A DNA stretch of 64,000 nt from Oligoflexia bacterium (GCA_015232355.1 JADFZW010000005.1:1-64000), one strand, 5' to 3'. Shown: positions 48,532 to 63,077, counted from the stretch's first letter. Notes: generated by a model from the letters alone, not told the origin. Made by a program: numbers and translations.

Positions 48532-51500
48532 ATGTTTATGAAATTTATCTTAATTTTTCTACTAACAGTAACTGTCGTTACGTCCCTATCAATCCATGCT
48601 AGCAATGAAAATAAAAAAAACAGTGGTAGCGGGAGCGGGAGTGGTAGTGGTAGTGGTATCTCATTTTTGTATGAACTAAATAGTAATTGGGAATCACTAA
48701 GCAAAGAGATAGTCCCTGAAAGCAAACAAGAAAACACAAGATCTGATATTATTAAATTCTACAAACAACTCTTTGAAGATGAGATAAAAAAAGAAGAAAA
48801 AAATAGCGATATTAAATTTAAAAAAGAGGATTTTCAAAATAAACTAAATGAAAAGATGAACCGCTTTAGGGATTGGTATTTAGCGCATTTCTTCTTTGAT
48901 CGTAAAGAAATCTTACTAGATAATTTACTTAGCGATAAAACATATTTTCATCCTCCTACTCACTTTCAAAAAAATGGAGAAGATCCATTCGCTGGATACT
49001 TAGCAACTCAAAATTATTTACAACTAAAAAACTTCTTTGATCTTGGACTTGATGATATTTCTAATTTACATCAAAGATTAATATCTAAAAAATTTCTACC
49101 CCAAAAAGGTTGCTCTGGAGAAAACATGAACGCTCACTGTAATTCAGAGAATATGTTAGATAGTGATATTGGAGTAATTCGCTCTGAAAATACCGGAGAG
49201 ACTGTAAGCAAACTGGAACTTGATTCCTGGAAAAATCGCAGTATCTTTAGTGGAGAGGAGTTTAGTTCTTCTCCTAAAACCTTTGATCAATTAGAGAATG
49301 CAAATCCACTATTAAAATTACTCACTAAAGATAAGAGTAAATCAGAAGAGGATCGCGTATGGTACGCTCCACTTAGTAATTTTCGTCAATTTGAGAGTAA
49401 ACTAAATTTACGTTTAAGTGATTCCACTATCAAAGAATTAGAGAAGCTAGAAAAAACCTATTCAGATGTGGATTTTAAATTAGATAGTGATTATGAAAAA
49501 AAAATAAATGCTTTAAGGAAAAAAGTTCTTACAGAACTAGTAGAATTGTCATTTAATCAACTTAAAAGCGGTCTAACAAAAATTAGAAAGGGAAATAAGA
49601 ATAAAGAAAGTATTGATAAGGTTTTAGAATTAACTGCTCAATTCTATCATCGTTTTCTCTCTATTCATCCTTTCATCAATGGCAATGGCCGAGTAGCACG
49701 AGTGCTGGTACAAAAAGCATTAGAAGAATTTGGTATTAATCCACCCATCTATACGCATTGGGGGGAAGATGTTTTTTTAAGTATAAAAGATTTTACTCGC
49801 CTCTTTAAAGATTCCGTAAATCTCTCTGATAAATTTCATAGTAACTTACTTGAATTGGCCAAGAAAAAAATTGATTATCACGCCATCGCCACTCCCTATC
49901 TTACTCCAGAAATTTACAAAGAATTAAGTATTGAACAACAAAAAAAGATTATTCCAGAGGAATTTATGACTTGGGTTCGCTATCAAAAGGGATTGCAATT
50001 AAATACTACTAAAGAGGCGCTGGAAAAATATTTAGAGTGGAAAGATACTCTTTCATACCAAGATAATAGCTCTATAAATTATGTTAAAGATAAGGGTGAA
50101 GGCGTTCGCTTGGCCACTCCATCCTTTATTGCTTCCTTTAACAATCCATCATGGGATAATGATCCCATCTCAGCTGAGTTAAAAAGAAAAAACTTTTATA
50201 CCTCTAACGATCTTTATCGAGGTTATCCTCTATTTCTTAAGAAGAAAGAACAAATGCCCTCTGACTCAAATTTACTGGCCTACTTTAATAAATTGCAAGA
50301 TCCATTGGCCGGAATGTCTCTTGATAATAAATGCTTTTTAGATGAAGATTTTTCCCGCTTTAATGAAATGCTTATTCGAGATATTGATAAATTAAAAAAA
50401 TTAAGAGACGCTCACGTTAGGGGAGGAGATCCAAATATTGATTACGAGAATAGTGGCTTTACCTCATATTCCCTTGACGAGAGTGTGGCCGAGCGATTTT
50501 CTAAAGGTCAGTGCCATCCTGATTTTAATTTAAGAACCCATGAACTAATTGTAAAAAGTAAGGAGAGAAAATGCTCCACTATCAATGGCAATCTTACAAG
50601 TAATAAAATTCCTTGTAATACACTTGGAGAAAAAGAGGTGTTACCTTACGGGCATACAGATCCTATGATGGTAGATGAGGTAACAGTTGTTGAACGAGAT
50701 GATCTAAGTCTAACCAATACTCTCAAAAACAAGAAAGCAAAATTTGCTAAACGAATGCGAGCGAAGTCGAAGTCAGAATTTTTGATTGGTAATTTAGAAA
50801 AAAATGGCGATCTATCTTTAGTAGAATACACTCTAAAAGGTAAAAAATTTGAAAAAAAAGTTGCTCACATTGGACATAAAAGAAAAAGAGATAAAGAAAA
50901 TGATAGCGAAAAAGGACAACAAGAACAGGCAAAACTTTTTAATTACATATTAAGTGGAGATCTTCCTAGCAAATTTGATGAAATTTTATGGACAAAGATG
51001 ATAGATGACAAAGTTAAAGTAAAAGGATTTCTTTCCTACATAAAAGAAGCAAATATCGCAACTAAAATAGAGGTCTTAAATAATCCTAAATTTGAAAAAG
51101 TTTTCAATCTGCTTGATAATGCATTAGAGACAGCTGTCAAAGATAAAGATATTGAACTTAAAAATCTTATTCTAGATTTAAATAGAGATTTTAAACGTCC
51201 AACTATAATGCCAATTCTCACTTTTGATAACGACTACAACTCTTTCATAGAATTTAGTCCAGATGGGAAATATATCGTAATCAGGGCCAGAGATCATAAT
51301 ATAGCAAAAATTATTGAGATTCCAGGTGGTAATGAGATTGGATCGATAAATCACAACAGCTATATTAGCTTTGCAAATTTCAGTCTTGACTCAAAATTTT
51401 TAATAACCGCTTCTTACGATAACACAGCAAAAATTACTGAGGTAAAAACTGGAAAATTAGTAGCAACTATCAATCATACAAGTAGTGTTAAGCATGCTAG

Positions 51501-52188
51501 TTTTAGTCCTAATGGAGAATATGCGATAACCACTTCCACTGATCTGACAGCTAAAATTACTGAGGTAAAAACTGGAAATTTAGTAGCAACTATCAATCAT
51601 GCAGATTATGTTTTACATGCTAACTTTAGTCCCAATGGAGAATATGTGATAACCGCTTCCAATGATCACACAGCAAAAATTACTGAGGTAAAAACGGGAA
51701 AATTAGTAGCAACCATCAATCATACAAGTAGTGTTAAGCAAGCTAGTTTTAGTCCTAATGGAGAATATGTGATAACCGTTTCCAATGACGGTACAGCTAA
51801 AGTTACTGAGGTAGCAACTGGAAAATTAGTAACAACTATCAATCACACAGGTGATGTTCGTCATGCTAGCTTTAGTCCTAATGGAGAATATGTGATAACC
51901 GCTTCCAATGATAGAACAGCAAAAATTACTGAAGTAAAAACTGGAAAATTAATAACAACTATCAATCATAAAAGTTTTGTTAATCACGCTAGCTTTAGTC
52001 CCAATGGAGAATATGTGATAACCGCTTCCGATGATAGAACAGCAAAAATTGTAGAGGTGAAAAGTGGTGTTGTTGTAGCAATGATTTCTCATGGGTCAAA
52101 CATCAGATATGCCAAATTTACTCCTGATGGTAAGTTTGTAGTAATCTCTGGTAACGATACAGTTCGTCTCCTAGAAATAATTAAATAG
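48532..52188 (+). CDS. Exported Fic / ADP-ribosyltransferase-like / WD40 protein
   Basis: A 1218-residue protein. Signal peptide (FILIFLLTVTVVTSLSIHAS), then a Ser/Gly repeat linker. The Fic domain spans ~ residues 250-450 with the motif HPFINGNGRVAR (~378-389), matching HPFx(D/N)GNGRxxR of active AMPylating enzymes. A second domain (~550-730) matches the R-S-E class of ADP-ribosyltransferases: DLYRGYP (Arg), GFTSYSLDESVAERF (the FxSxSxxxxxAxxF pattern), and acidic residues in MMVDEVTVVERDD. Residues ~900-1215 are seven or so WD40-like blades with nearly identical repeats (FSPNGEYVITASND). The gene lies between tldE and tldD on the opposite strand. Probably an effector that modifies proteins in another cell; the delivery route is unknown. 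Confidence 0.8.
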   Translation: MFMKFILIFLLTVTVVTSLSIHASNENKKNSGSGSGSGSGSGISFLYELNSNWESLSKEIVPESKQENTRSDIIKFYKQLFEDEIKKEEKNSDIKFKKEDFQNKLNEKMNRFRDWYLAHFFFDRKEILLDNLLSDKTYFHPPTHFQKNGEDPFAGYLATQNYLQLKNFFDLGLDDISNLHQRLISKKFLPQKGCSGENMNAHCNSENMLDSDIGVIRSENTGETVSKLELDSWKNRSIFSGEEFSSSPKTFDQLENANPLLKLLTKDKSKSEEDRVWYAPLSNFRQFESKLNLRLSDSTIKELEKLEKTYSDVDFKLDSDYEKKINALRKKVLTELVELSFNQLKSGLTKIRKGNKNKESIDKVLELTAQFYHRFLSIHPFINGNGRVARVLVQKALEEFGINPPIYTHWGEDVFLSIKDFTRLFKDSVNLSDKFHSNLLELAKKKIDYHAIATPYLTPEIYKELSIEQQKKIIPEEFMTWVRYQKGLQLNTTKEALEKYLEWKDTLSYQDNSSINYVKDKGEGVRLATPSFIASFNNPSWDNDPISAELKRKNFYTSNDLYRGYPLFLKKKEQMPSDSNLLAYFNKLQDPLAGMSLDNKCFLDEDFSRFNEMLIRDIDKLKKLRDAHVRGGDPNIDYENSGFTSYSLDESVAERFSKGQCHPDFNLRTHELIVKSKERKCSTINGNLTSNKIPCNTLGEKEVLPYGHTDPMMVDEVTVVERDDLSLTNTLKNKKAKFAKRMRAKSKSEFLIGNLEKNGDLSLVEYTLKGKKFEKKVAHIGHKRKRDKENDSEKGQQEQAKLFNYILSGDLPSKFDEILWTKMIDDKVKVKGFLSYIKEANIATKIEVLNNPKFEKVFNLLDNALETAVKDKDIELKNLILDLNRDFKRPTIMPILTFDNDYNSFIEFSPDGKYIVIRARDHNIAKIIEIPGGNEIGSINHNSYISFANFSLDSKFLITASYDNTAKITEVKTGKLVATINHTSSVKHASFSPNGEYAITTSTDLTAKITEVKTGNLVATINHADYVLHANFSPNGEYVITASNDHTAKITEVKTGKLVATINHTSSVKQASFSPNGEYVITVSNDGTAKVTEVATGKLVTTINHTGDVRHASFSPNGEYVITASNDRTAKITEVKTGKLITTINHKSFVNHASFSPNGEYVITASDDRTAKIVEVKSGVVVAMISHGSNIRYAKFTPDGKFVVISGNDTVRLLEIIK
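51425..52080 (+). repeat. Near-identical WD40 blade repeats (about 126 bp)
   Basis: Five or six tandem DNA copies with a period of about 126 bp (e.g. the recurring AATGGAGAATATGTGATAAC). They encode beta-propeller blades of the Fic protein and are similar enough to suggest recent duplication or gene conversion. Confidence 0.88.
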
Positions 52189-52202
52189 TCGCTGACAAAT
52201 AA

Positions 52203-53669
52203 TCAAGCACCCCCAACTGAAATATTTCTAAAGCGTGCGGGAGAAGCTCCGTGGGTCATATGTTGAGTTTGAGATGGTTCTCCCTTACCACAATTTAGTG
52301 TTCCATGTGTTTGCCAAAAACGTTGATCGCAGATGGCATCACAACTTCTCCAAAATTCGTAGCTTATCGCCTGATAAGTTACATCTCTCAGTGGCCCTAC
52401 AATTTTTCCATTCTTTATCTCTTGAAAAAAATCACCGCCAAATTGAAAATTGAGTCGCTGTTGATCGATGGAAAAACTTCCTCGTCCATCAATTAAAATT
52501 GCATCCTCAGTATCTGCAATCAATTCTTCTAAAGTTAATAATTTTTTTCCTGGCATCAGTGAAAGATTAGGAATGCGATTTATCGGCATCAATGCATAGG
52601 AGTCAGCACGATTACATCCCATGCTCTCACTCTCTCCTATAAGATGTGCTGTCTCTCTGGTGGTTGAATATCCAACTAAAATTCCATCCTTGATTATATC
52701 AAAACTTTTGCTAGGAATTCCATCATCATCAAAACCAATGGTGGCCAGCCCTCCACTTAAATTATTATCAGCTCTAAAATTTACAATATCCGACCCATAT
52801 TGAAAGTTACCTTTCTTCTCTGGAGTAGCAAAAGATGTTCCAGCAAAATTTGCTTCCCAACCAAGCACTCTATCAAGTTCAGTTGGATGCCCGACTGATT
52901 CATGAATAGTCAGATGGAGATTAGATGGTAAAATTATCAAATCTCTCTTTGCGGGTGTTACTTTGCTGGCCTTCAATTTAATTAATGCCTCTTCTGCTAA
53001 TCGAGTAGAATCCTCAACTATAGGTTGTGCTAAAATCCATTCAAACCCAGCAGTCTTAGGGATTCCAAAGAAAGTTCTACTCTGGAAATCACCATCTTCA
53101 ACAACAGTTATGGTATAACTGACATCATTTAAATAGATCTCATTTTCAATTCTTGATCCTTCACTACTATAAAAAAATTGATGAAACTTTTTAAATTTCA
53201 TCGTTCCATCGATACGTTTAAAACCTTGCTTGTTCTTAACATTCTCATGAACAGCAAATAAGATATTTAATTTATCTTTTGCCGTCACCTTAAAGGGATC
53301 TATCACAATTGGAGTTTTATATTTACCTTCGCGAATTATTTGATCTGCAGTTAGTTTCGTCAGTTTTATTCTGTTCGAACTATTATGATTCTGAAAGTAA
53401 GATGCTTGCTTGGCAATCTCTATTGCAATATTCGCATACTTTAGTAATGAATCTATGTCATTAAACTTAGAGGTAGAAGCAAAACCCCAACATCCATCTT
53501 TTAAAACCCTAATCCCTACCCCCCTGTCATCATGATTATTGTAGTTTTTTAAGACATTATTGGATGTGATAATATCTTCAGTAAATGTTTCACGATATCT
53601 AACGTCGGCATAATCAATTTTTCCACTTGCAACTAAAAAATTAAGTACTTCTAGTAATAACTTATCCAT
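52203..53669 (-). CDS. tldD: TldD zinc protease subunit
   Basis: The metal-binding subunit of TldD/TldE (488 residues). HESVGHPTELDR (~residue 255) contains the HExxxH zinc motif, and the family stretches RGVGIRVLKDGCWGFASTS, LGWEANFAGTSFATP and CNRADSYALMPINRIPN are present. It would form the proteolytic chamber with TldE for unfolded peptides. The ATG at 53669 is used since AGGGAAGA lies upstream; a start 8 codons earlier lacks one. It ends 15 bp from the convergent Fic gene. Confidence 0.93.
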   Translation of the reverse strand: MDKLLLEVLNFLVASGKIDYADVRYRETFTEDIITSNNVLKNYNNHDDRGVGIRVLKDGCWGFASTSKFNDIDSLLKYANIAIEIAKQASYFQNHNSSNRIKLTKLTADQIIREGKYKTPIVIDPFKVTAKDKLNILFAVHENVKNKQGFKRIDGTMKFKKFHQFFYSSEGSRIENEIYLNDVSYTITVVEDGDFQSRTFFGIPKTAGFEWILAQPIVEDSTRLAEEALIKLKASKVTPAKRDLIILPSNLHLTIHESVGHPTELDRVLGWEANFAGTSFATPEKKGNFQYGSDIVNFRADNNLSGGLATIGFDDDGIPSKSFDIIKDGILVGYSTTRETAHLIGESESMGCNRADSYALMPINRIPNLSLMPGKKLLTLEELIADTEDAILIDGRGSFSIDQQRLNFQFGGDFFQEIKNGKIVGPLRDVTYQAISYEFWRSCDAICDQRFWQTHGTLNCGKGEPSQTQHMTHGASPARFRNISVGGA

Positions 53670-53824
53670 AAAAAAATCTTCCCTGTAGTACAATTGTTTG
53701 GTTTTTAATTGTATTATTTTAGTAGAGAGTATTCAATGTGAAAACTTATATTAACAATATTTTCCGATAAAATATGTCGGTTTTTAAGAATGAATTTTAA
53801 AATTTAAGTAGGAGATTAAAATAG

Positions 53825-55324
53825 ATGAAAATATTGCACGTTGAGCATGAAGAATTGATTAGAGAGCTCTACGCTATAGAATTTGAAGAAAAAGAGTATT
53901 TAGAAATTAGTAGTGCAAGTACTGTTGAAGAAGCAATTCAAATTTTACAACAAAATAATGATATTAAAATTATTATCTGTGGACATAAATTCACTGATGG
54001 TAATAGTGAAAAAATATATTCATTGGCCAAAACCATCAATCCTGAAATTGCATTTATTCTTAATCTCTCTTTTGAAGGTGAAACTAATAATGTTTCTGAG
54101 TACAAAACATTTAAAGATGATAATCATAATAATCATATTGTGATAAAGCCAAATGAAGCAGGAACTATTCTTACTTTTATTAATGAAGTATATAACGAGA
54201 TCTATACAGCTGAACATGGCACTTCTCCCACTTCACTCACTTCAACTACTCCATCCTCTACTCCAGTTGCTCCTGAGGATGCCTTTACTAATGAGCTTGG
54301 CGAATTCACTTTGCCTTCTGTGCAAGTAGTATCTAAATTTCTTTCTCCAGATAAGGATGAAAATAGCTATCGACGAGTAGGTATTAATCGTTTTTTGCGA
54401 ATGAATACTATTCCCGCAGAAGTCTATTTAAAATTGGGTGAGGAAAAATTCATAAAAGTTATAAATGATAATGAACCATATGACTTTTCAAGAATTAAAA
54501 AATATATAAAAAAAGGGGTTAACTATCTTTATATCCCTAAAGCACAGTCAGATCAATTTATAAACAATTATTCCTCACTACTTAAGTCAACTCTTAGCAA
54601 ACCAGATGTACCATTAAAAGATCGCTTAGAGGTTCAACAAGATGTTTTAAAGTTAGCACACGAACGTGCTAATCTTGTTGGTATTGATAAAGGAGTAATT
54701 GAAGACATGACAGTCGCCACCAACTCGGTAATCAATACTGTTTATCAAAATTATGATCTCTTCACTATGCTCTCCTCGATGATGAAAAAAAATGATTATA
54801 TAGTCGAACACAGTTTAACTACCGCCTTTGTGGCCGGCCATTTAGCAACAGAAATTGGTTGGGGAGCAGAATCTACTCTACAAAAAATTGCAATGGCATC
54901 GATGCTTCATGATGTTTACTTAGATAAAGAGCATATGGCATCTATTACTTGCAAAAACTCAGTAGCATTTCGTGCTTTAACAGAAGAAGAACAACAAAAA
55001 GTTTTAACCCATCCCTTTAATACTGCCTCTCATATTGATCAAATGGCAAATTTTCTACCAGATGTTAGTTCTATTGTTTTTGCTCATCATGAACAACCTG
55101 ATGGTTGTGGATTTCCACTAGGGATTAACTCCATTCGTATTCCTCAAATTACTTGCGCTTTTATAATAGCTGAAGATCTTGTCAATTGCATGTATTACGG
55201 TAAAGTAAATGCAAATTTCTTTGATAATTTAACACTTAAATTTAAAGAAAAATACAATAGAGGAAACTTTCGTGTAGCTCTGGAAGCATTAATTAGTATG
55301 CTCGATAAAAATTCATTTGAATAA
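53825..55324 (+). CDS. HD-GYP-type phosphohydrolase with degenerate receiver domain
   Basis: A 499-residue cytosolic signalling protein. Residues 1-120 fold like a response-regulator receiver, but the acidic pocket is lost (HVEHEE at the start, IIICGHKFTDG where the phosphorylated Asp should be); the IKP lysine remains. A Thr/Ser/Pro linker follows. The middle domain (RVGINRFLRMNTIPAEVYLKL, IKKGVNYLYIPK) is a type common ahead of HD-GYP domains in deltaproteobacteria and Bdellovibrio relatives. The C-terminal HD domain has HSLTTAFVAGH, MASMLHDVY and HHEQPDGCGFP (GFP instead of GYP). Likely c-di-GMP-related, activity unproven. GGAG precedes the ATG. Confidence 0.82.
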   Translation: MKILHVEHEELIRELYAIEFEEKEYLEISSASTVEEAIQILQQNNDIKIIICGHKFTDGNSEKIYSLAKTINPEIAFILNLSFEGETNNVSEYKTFKDDNHNNHIVIKPNEAGTILTFINEVYNEIYTAEHGTSPTSLTSTTPSSTPVAPEDAFTNELGEFTLPSVQVVSKFLSPDKDENSYRRVGINRFLRMNTIPAEVYLKLGEEKFIKVINDNEPYDFSRIKKYIKKGVNYLYIPKAQSDQFINNYSSLLKSTLSKPDVPLKDRLEVQQDVLKLAHERANLVGIDKGVIEDMTVATNSVINTVYQNYDLFTMLSSMMKKNDYIVEHSLTTAFVAGHLATEIGWGAESTLQKIAMASMLHDVYLDKEHMASITCKNSVAFRALTEEEQQKVLTHPFNTASHIDQMANFLPDVSSIVFAHHEQPDGCGFPLGINSIRIPQITCAFIIAEDLVNCMYYGKVNANFFDNLTLKFKEKYNRGNFRVALEALISMLDKNSFE

Positions 55325-55356
55325 AGATGAATAAAGATGAATAAGGATAAATAAAG
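55319..55356 (+). repeat. Stop-codon-spanning 10-bp repeats after the HD-GYP gene
   Basis: GAATAAAGAT is repeated about 3.5 times; the first copy contains the last Glu codon and TAA stop of the HD-GYP gene. It fills the gap to the convergent phospholipase gene. Confidence 0.92.
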
Positions 55357-55360
55357 CAAT

Positions 55361-57349
55361 TTAATCATCACTTAACAAATCACTATTTTGCAAATCCTCT
55401 TCCTCTGTAAAGTTGTAACGATATGGTCTAGGATTAATCGCTTTTTTTCCAATCTCCGAGAGAACACCTAATACATTTTGTTTTATCTTACCTAATAAAT
55501 TAGTTGGTGGTTCATACATATGAGAATAATTTTTAGCATAATCAAAAACTTTTTTCTTTATCTTTTTCACCGTCTGGCAATCGCTAGTTTCAATATTTTG
55601 TTCGTAGTTATGATAAAGAGCAAAGGCATCCATGTTAGTACTACCAAAAGATGCAAAACAATGGTTAGGAACTTCCTCATCAATTACAATTCCCTTGGCA
55701 TGCAACCATCCAATATTTTTTGGTCCATCATATAGTAGAGTTTTGGCCCCCATCTTTCTCAAATCTTCATAGTGATATTTTGTATTGAGTTTATATAAAA
55801 GGTTTTCTGGATTGCTAGGAGTAATAATATTAACCTTAATCCCCTTTTCAGTTGCATGTTTTAATGCCTCAATAATTCTCTTGTCACTAAAATATGGATT
55901 TATCACCCAAACTGATTTTTTAGCATTCCAAATCCTATTGTAATAACTCTCAGTCACTGGATGCTGAAATCTCGGTATATTCATATTAAGTTTAGCACTA
56001 GCTTTTCCCTCTCCACCTCTCATAAAACTATCTTTTGAATATCTATCTTCCACAGAGTATTGTGGAAAGTAGGTCTCCATCATCTTAGGAAATTCTTTTT
56101 TAGTTATTGTTGCATCTCCATTTCCAAAATAAACAGAGTTTAATAGAAAACTTGCCTGCATTTGTTTAACAATATCTCCCTTTGCTTTTACTCCCACATC
56201 AAAATGTTTTTTTCTCATATGATCTTCGATAGTATAACCTGTATTATAAGCTATTTTACCATCAATGATAAAACACTTACGATGATCGAAGTGAAGAGAG
56301 GCAGGATTAATTTTATCACTTGATAAAACTATCTCTACTCCATTTTTCTTTAAATAATTCATTAACGGTGCACTCTTATATTTTGTAAAAATACTCATTC
56401 GCGCACCCAATCTATCGGCCAAAATTTTTACCTTCACTCCCTCACGTGCTTTCTTTGCTAATAACTTTCCAAATTCCCATCCCCATGGATCAGCTTGCAA
56501 CCCAAAGACTTGAATATTAATAGTGCTTTTAGCGTTTTCCACACTCTTAACTACTTCTGGCCAAAAGTTTTCATGGTCACTATAAACATCAAAATCATTA
56601 TTATCAGTTGAAGCAAATCTAAGTGCTAAATCTTTGGCGCTAACTTCTTTTTCTCCAGTCATCCAATCTTTAAACTTACTCATAAAATTATATAAATAGA
56701 TTGGTTTCTTTTTTGGTCCACTTAGTTCCTCAATTGACCAATCAGGAACAGAAATATTTTTTAAAATTGGTGCTGTAGTATTATAATAGAGATTATGAAA
56801 TTTATCTAATTTCGAATTGGTAACACAATCATCTTCTCCTCTTTGCAAAATAGATTCAGTATAATCATTATATAGTGATTTTAAATGATCCTCATGATTA
56901 ACAATATCATTATTAAGTGCTTTGTTTACAACACAATCATTATATTTAGCGGGAGTTACTTTAGTTCGTTTATTGATAACTAATTTTTTTCCTCTAAAGT
57001 TTTTATTAGTAAGTAGGTAGTGAAAGCATCCAATAGTACCATCACTCTTTTCTTTCCAAACAAATACCTCTCTTTTTGCTTTTATACATATTAGAGGATT
57101 AAGATTATCAGATATTAAAACATTTCTTTTGGAAAATTGTTTACACTTACCTTTAACAAATTTATATATCGATCGTCCTCCACCATAGTTGCCATTGTAA
57201 CGATTATAATAACTATTATTACTATCTTCATCTTGATACTCATCTTCGTCATCTGATGCTATTGTTGTATTAACGACTATTATTGAAGTTAATATCCATA
57301 ACAAAAATAAGGAAATTGCTTTAAAATTTTGGAAATATTTTGCTTCCAT
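55361..57349 (-). CDS. Exported phospholipase D-family protein
   Basis: A 662-residue PLD-superfamily enzyme with two HKD motifs: HRKCFIID (~355) and HAKGIVID (~548), each followed by the downstream GxxN-type context (NTGYTIEDH, FGSTNMDAF). This pairing fits cardiolipin-synthase-like or phospholipase D enzymes that act on phospholipids. An N-terminal signal peptide (ISLFLLWILTSIIVVNTTIAS) and an acidic Asp/Glu/Tyr/Asn-rich stretch follow. The C-terminal ~40 residues are basic then acidic. The ATG at 57349 is chosen since GGGGAG lies 8 nt upstream; a GTG three codons earlier is inside that region. Export suggests action outside the cytosol, possibly on foreign membranes. Confidence 0.82.
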   Translation of the reverse strand: MEAKYFQNFKAISLFLLWILTSIIVVNTTIASDDEDEYQDEDSNNSYYNRYNGNYGGGRSIYKFVKGKCKQFSKRNVLISDNLNPLICIKAKREVFVWKEKSDGTIGCFHYLLTNKNFRGKKLVINKRTKVTPAKYNDCVVNKALNNDIVNHEDHLKSLYNDYTESILQRGEDDCVTNSKLDKFHNLYYNTTAPILKNISVPDWSIEELSGPKKKPIYLYNFMSKFKDWMTGEKEVSAKDLALRFASTDNNDFDVYSDHENFWPEVVKSVENAKSTINIQVFGLQADPWGWEFGKLLAKKAREGVKVKILADRLGARMSIFTKYKSAPLMNYLKKNGVEIVLSSDKINPASLHFDHRKCFIIDGKIAYNTGYTIEDHMRKKHFDVGVKAKGDIVKQMQASFLLNSVYFGNGDATITKKEFPKMMETYFPQYSVEDRYSKDSFMRGGEGKASAKLNMNIPRFQHPVTESYYNRIWNAKKSVWVINPYFSDKRIIEALKHATEKGIKVNIITPSNPENLLYKLNTKYHYEDLRKMGAKTLLYDGPKNIGWLHAKGIVIDEEVPNHCFASFGSTNMDAFALYHNYEQNIETSDCQTVKKIKKKVFDYAKNYSHMYEPPTNLLGKIKQNVLGVLSEIGKKAINPRPYRYNFTEEEDLQNSDLLSDD

Positions 57350-57471
57350 CCTTTTCACTCCCCTTTCAATCCTCTTAAATAATTTTTATTTATCTTTTTC
57401 GCACACGATTATAGCTGATTTTTTTCTACGATCCAAAATATGGCCATTTTGTAAATTCTTTAGACACTTTG

Positions 57472-57491
57472 ATGCCAAAAATAATTGGCAT
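57472..57491. promoter_or_regulatory. Inverted repeat in the divergent spacer
   Basis: ATGCCAA (57472-57478), six-nt centre, TTGGCAT (57485-57491), between the phospholipase and dehydratase-activator genes. Possible operator; no protein can be named. Confidence 0.35.
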
Positions 57492-57596
57492 TGAGGGCGA
57501 GTTGGGTTAATTTTAACTATAATCGACTAAAACTTTTACATATCTTTTACATTTACTTATTTACTTACTTATTTATTTTATAATTAAAAAAAAAAA

Positions 57597-62177
<4,581 letters not shown>

Positions 62178-62222
62178 ACTTTATTCCTAAATATTATTTA
62201 TTCAACTCATTCTACTCTTTTA

Positions 62223-63077
62223 CTACTCTTCTACAAATCTTAATGTTTGCTTCTTACTCATCATCTTATCCATGATAGTTTGAACTTTCTTTTGTTTAGC
62301 AGCTGATGGTAATCTATCTGCCATTTTCTTATCAACACCACTATAATAAGCTTTATTCCAGTTATTCATACTCTTAGCATTGAATTTATCAGGTGTAATT
62401 ACCTCTCCATTAAGTATACGGTTTAATAAATCTGTAGAAACAACTGAACTTATATCAACAAAGAAAGCTAAACCACTTTGATAAGTTTGATTTTGAGCTG
62501 TATAAAGTCCAGCAGTTCCTTTAACACCAAAAAGATCAAAACCTAAGAAGAAATTTACACCACCAACATATTGAGCAACTACATCAAACTGTTGAATTGA
62601 GATAGCAAAACCCATCATAGTTAAATCATGATCTAAAGCTATATATATCTTCGATTTAATCTGATCAATTGCCAATTCAATAACTCTACCTTCAACTCCA
62701 GCTATTGGTAAATCGTTACCATTAGGTAATGTAGCAAAGGCACCAGGAATTCTAGCACAATCACTTAAATTAACTTTAAACTCGATAGCATTATAGTTAC
62801 CATTAAATGTTGGCTTAAAAGAAACCTCTCCATAAACTCTACTTGGATCATAAGGGTCTTTAATAGGAAAAGTAATTGCAGTAAATGACATTCCTCCAAG
62901 ATTAAAAGTAGCTCCAACTCCAAGCCATACATCACCATCTTTTAATGTAGTTGTAAGTTTCACATCCTTAACAATCTTATTTTCAATAGGATTTGACTTA
63001 CATGAAACAAACATAACTAATGTTAAAGTTAATAGAGCGGAAATCGTCCATTGATGAATTTTTAATAGGGTTTTCAT
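62223..63077 (-). CDS. Lipoprotein of unknown function
   Basis: A 284-residue lipoprotein: signal peptide with lipobox MFVSC (Cys 26) after LLTLTLVMF. The rest is mainly beta-type (DVWLGVGATFNLGGMSF, YGEVSFKPTFNGNYN, AIEFKVNLSDC) with a helical Lys-rich C-terminus (KKVQTIMDKMMSKKQ). Not recognised. GAGGA lies 5-6 nt before the ATG, and the 5' untranslated region is unusually structured. Likely anchored in the inner leaflet of the outer membrane. Confidence 0.7.
   Translation of the reverse strand: MKTLLKIHQWTISALLTLTLVMFVSCKSNPIENKIVKDVKLTTTLKDGDVWLGVGATFNLGGMSFTAITFPIKDPYDPSRVYGEVSFKPTFNGNYNAIEFKVNLSDCARIPGAFATLPNGNDLPIAGVEGRVIELAIDQIKSKIYIALDHDLTMMGFAISIQQFDVVAQYVGGVNFFLGFDLFGVKGTAGLYTAQNQTYQSGLAFFVDISSVVSTDLLNRILNGEVITPDKFNAKSMNNWNKAYYSGVDKKMADRLPSAAKQKKVQTIMDKMMSKKQTLRFVEE

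Noticed and set aside
42626..53669. A complete bacteriocin biosynthesis cluster made of the GG-leader peptide and TldD/TldE.
   Set aside because: TldD/E are general and no modification, export or immunity genes are present; the link is kept only as a weak possibility.
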